DNA from: Opitutales bacterium
GTDB taxonomy: Bacteria; Verrucomicrobiota; Verrucomicrobiia; Opitutales; Oceanipulchritudinaceae
Direction of reading: 5' to 3'
Assembly (NCBI GenBank): GCA_007133065.1
Contig: SLNJ01000156.1
Coordinates: 1 to 45,749 of the forward strand
DNA length: 45,749 nt
Numbering within the stretch: the stretch's first letter is position 1; each line of letters begins with the position of its first letter. Both the position numbers and the translations under genes were made by a program. A model generated the notes under the pieces. It did no database searches. It saw only the letters and a program-made list of their open reading frames with translations, and had not been told where the DNA came from. Below, one piece after another: positions 45,304 through 45,749 of the stretch.

Positions 45304-45749
45304 GGGCAGTTGGATATGGCGTGTGTATGCCTGACATGCGCAAATTGCAATCGTTTCTCGTGCGTCAATCCGATCACGCTGCCGCTTTCCCCTTTGCCCT
45401 CATCCTCATAGCGAAGCAGCTGGGATTCACTGAGGCCGGTTGCCTATGCAATATCAAGAATTCTGAGTTATTTGAGAGCCATGGAGATCCTATTCCCCTT
45501 GAGGATGCCAAGTCAATCAAAAATGTCAATACTATGAGAAATGTCAGCGTTCCAGGTGATCGCGCATGCACAAGCCGAACCCAACCAACGGTGACCGCGA
45601 CCGGTGCCGCCTTCGTATGGAAACTGTGCGCTGAGTTCGGCGCTGCGGAATTTGACCTCTGCTGCTGGATCGAATTGAGTTGGCCAGACTATGGGCGAAA
45701 GCGCAGGAATCGGGGAAATCGAACAGCGCCTCCGGGAGATCGACCTGGA
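45304..45749. other. End of window, no supported gene
   Basis: This 446-base stretch has lower GC content than most of the window and no long coding frame. An ATG at 45691 on the plus strand opens MGESAGIGEIEQRLREIDL and runs off the edge. A glutamate/arginine-rich helix is a common start for helicase or primase-type genes, but 19 codons are too few to call. Confidence 0.3.

Noticed and set aside
45374-45571. 65-codon minus frame near the end of the window
   Set aside because: It has a hydrophobic start but no ribosome binding site and no recognisable family; coding potential is weak.

Overview
The window is high-GC bacterial DNA. Its gene set suggests a member of the PVC group (Verrucomicrobiota, Kiritimatiellota, Lentisphaerota or Planctomycetota): two type I sulfatases, a phytanoyl-CoA-dioxygenase-like enzyme, a large CotH/lamin-tail surface protein, several secreted proteins with an aromatic-rich module, and many short palindromic repeats. 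No rRNA, tRNA or marker gene is visible, so the phylum is an inference.

Bases 1-31,000 are mostly intact genes. They start with the end of an outer-membrane barrel gene, GDP-L-fucose synthase (fcl), an EamA transporter, a small membrane-anchored protein and a secreted barrel protein. Next is a tight four-gene efflux operon on the minus strand (DUF2892, TolC, adaptor, RND pump; every junction is a 4-base overlap). It is divergent from an ArsR-type repressor, with a perfect palindrome between them. A PHP phosphoesterase, a sulfatase, GDP-mannose 4,6-dehydratase (gmd), an alpha/beta hydrolase and a 1,099-residue CotH protein follow. gmd and fcl together make GDP-L-fucose but lie 12 kb apart. Then come a radical SAM protein, a transposase relic, a PhyH-like oxygenase, a 978-residue secreted coiled-coil protein, a second sulfatase with a PqiA-like membrane protein, and a broken peptidase relic. 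Three secreted proteins share an 18-residue aromatic core.

Bases 31,000-45,749 form a degraded accessory and defence region. They hold a VapBC-type toxin-antitoxin pair, a pRiA4b ORF-3-type gene broken at a run of seven A, a DUF2075 nuclease/helicase broken by an amber codon and a frameshift, and an ADP-ribosyltransferase-like gene overlapping a 57-residue partner (a candidate toxin-antitoxin pair). There is also an AbiEi-like antitoxin relic, start fragments of a helicase and a large DNA methylase facing each other (DISARM-like by memory), a four-helix-bundle protein, a membrane-anchored Mrr-type nuclease, and NERD and HNH nuclease fragments. The region ends in a minus-strand cassette built around a 528-residue papain-like cysteine peptidase. 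At least five families of hairpin-forming repeats are scattered among these genes.

The best candidates for something undescribed are the ART/57-residue pair at 36,670-37,433, the papain-like cassette at 42,686-45,303, and the aromatic module of the secreted proteins. All functions are read from motifs without database searches.
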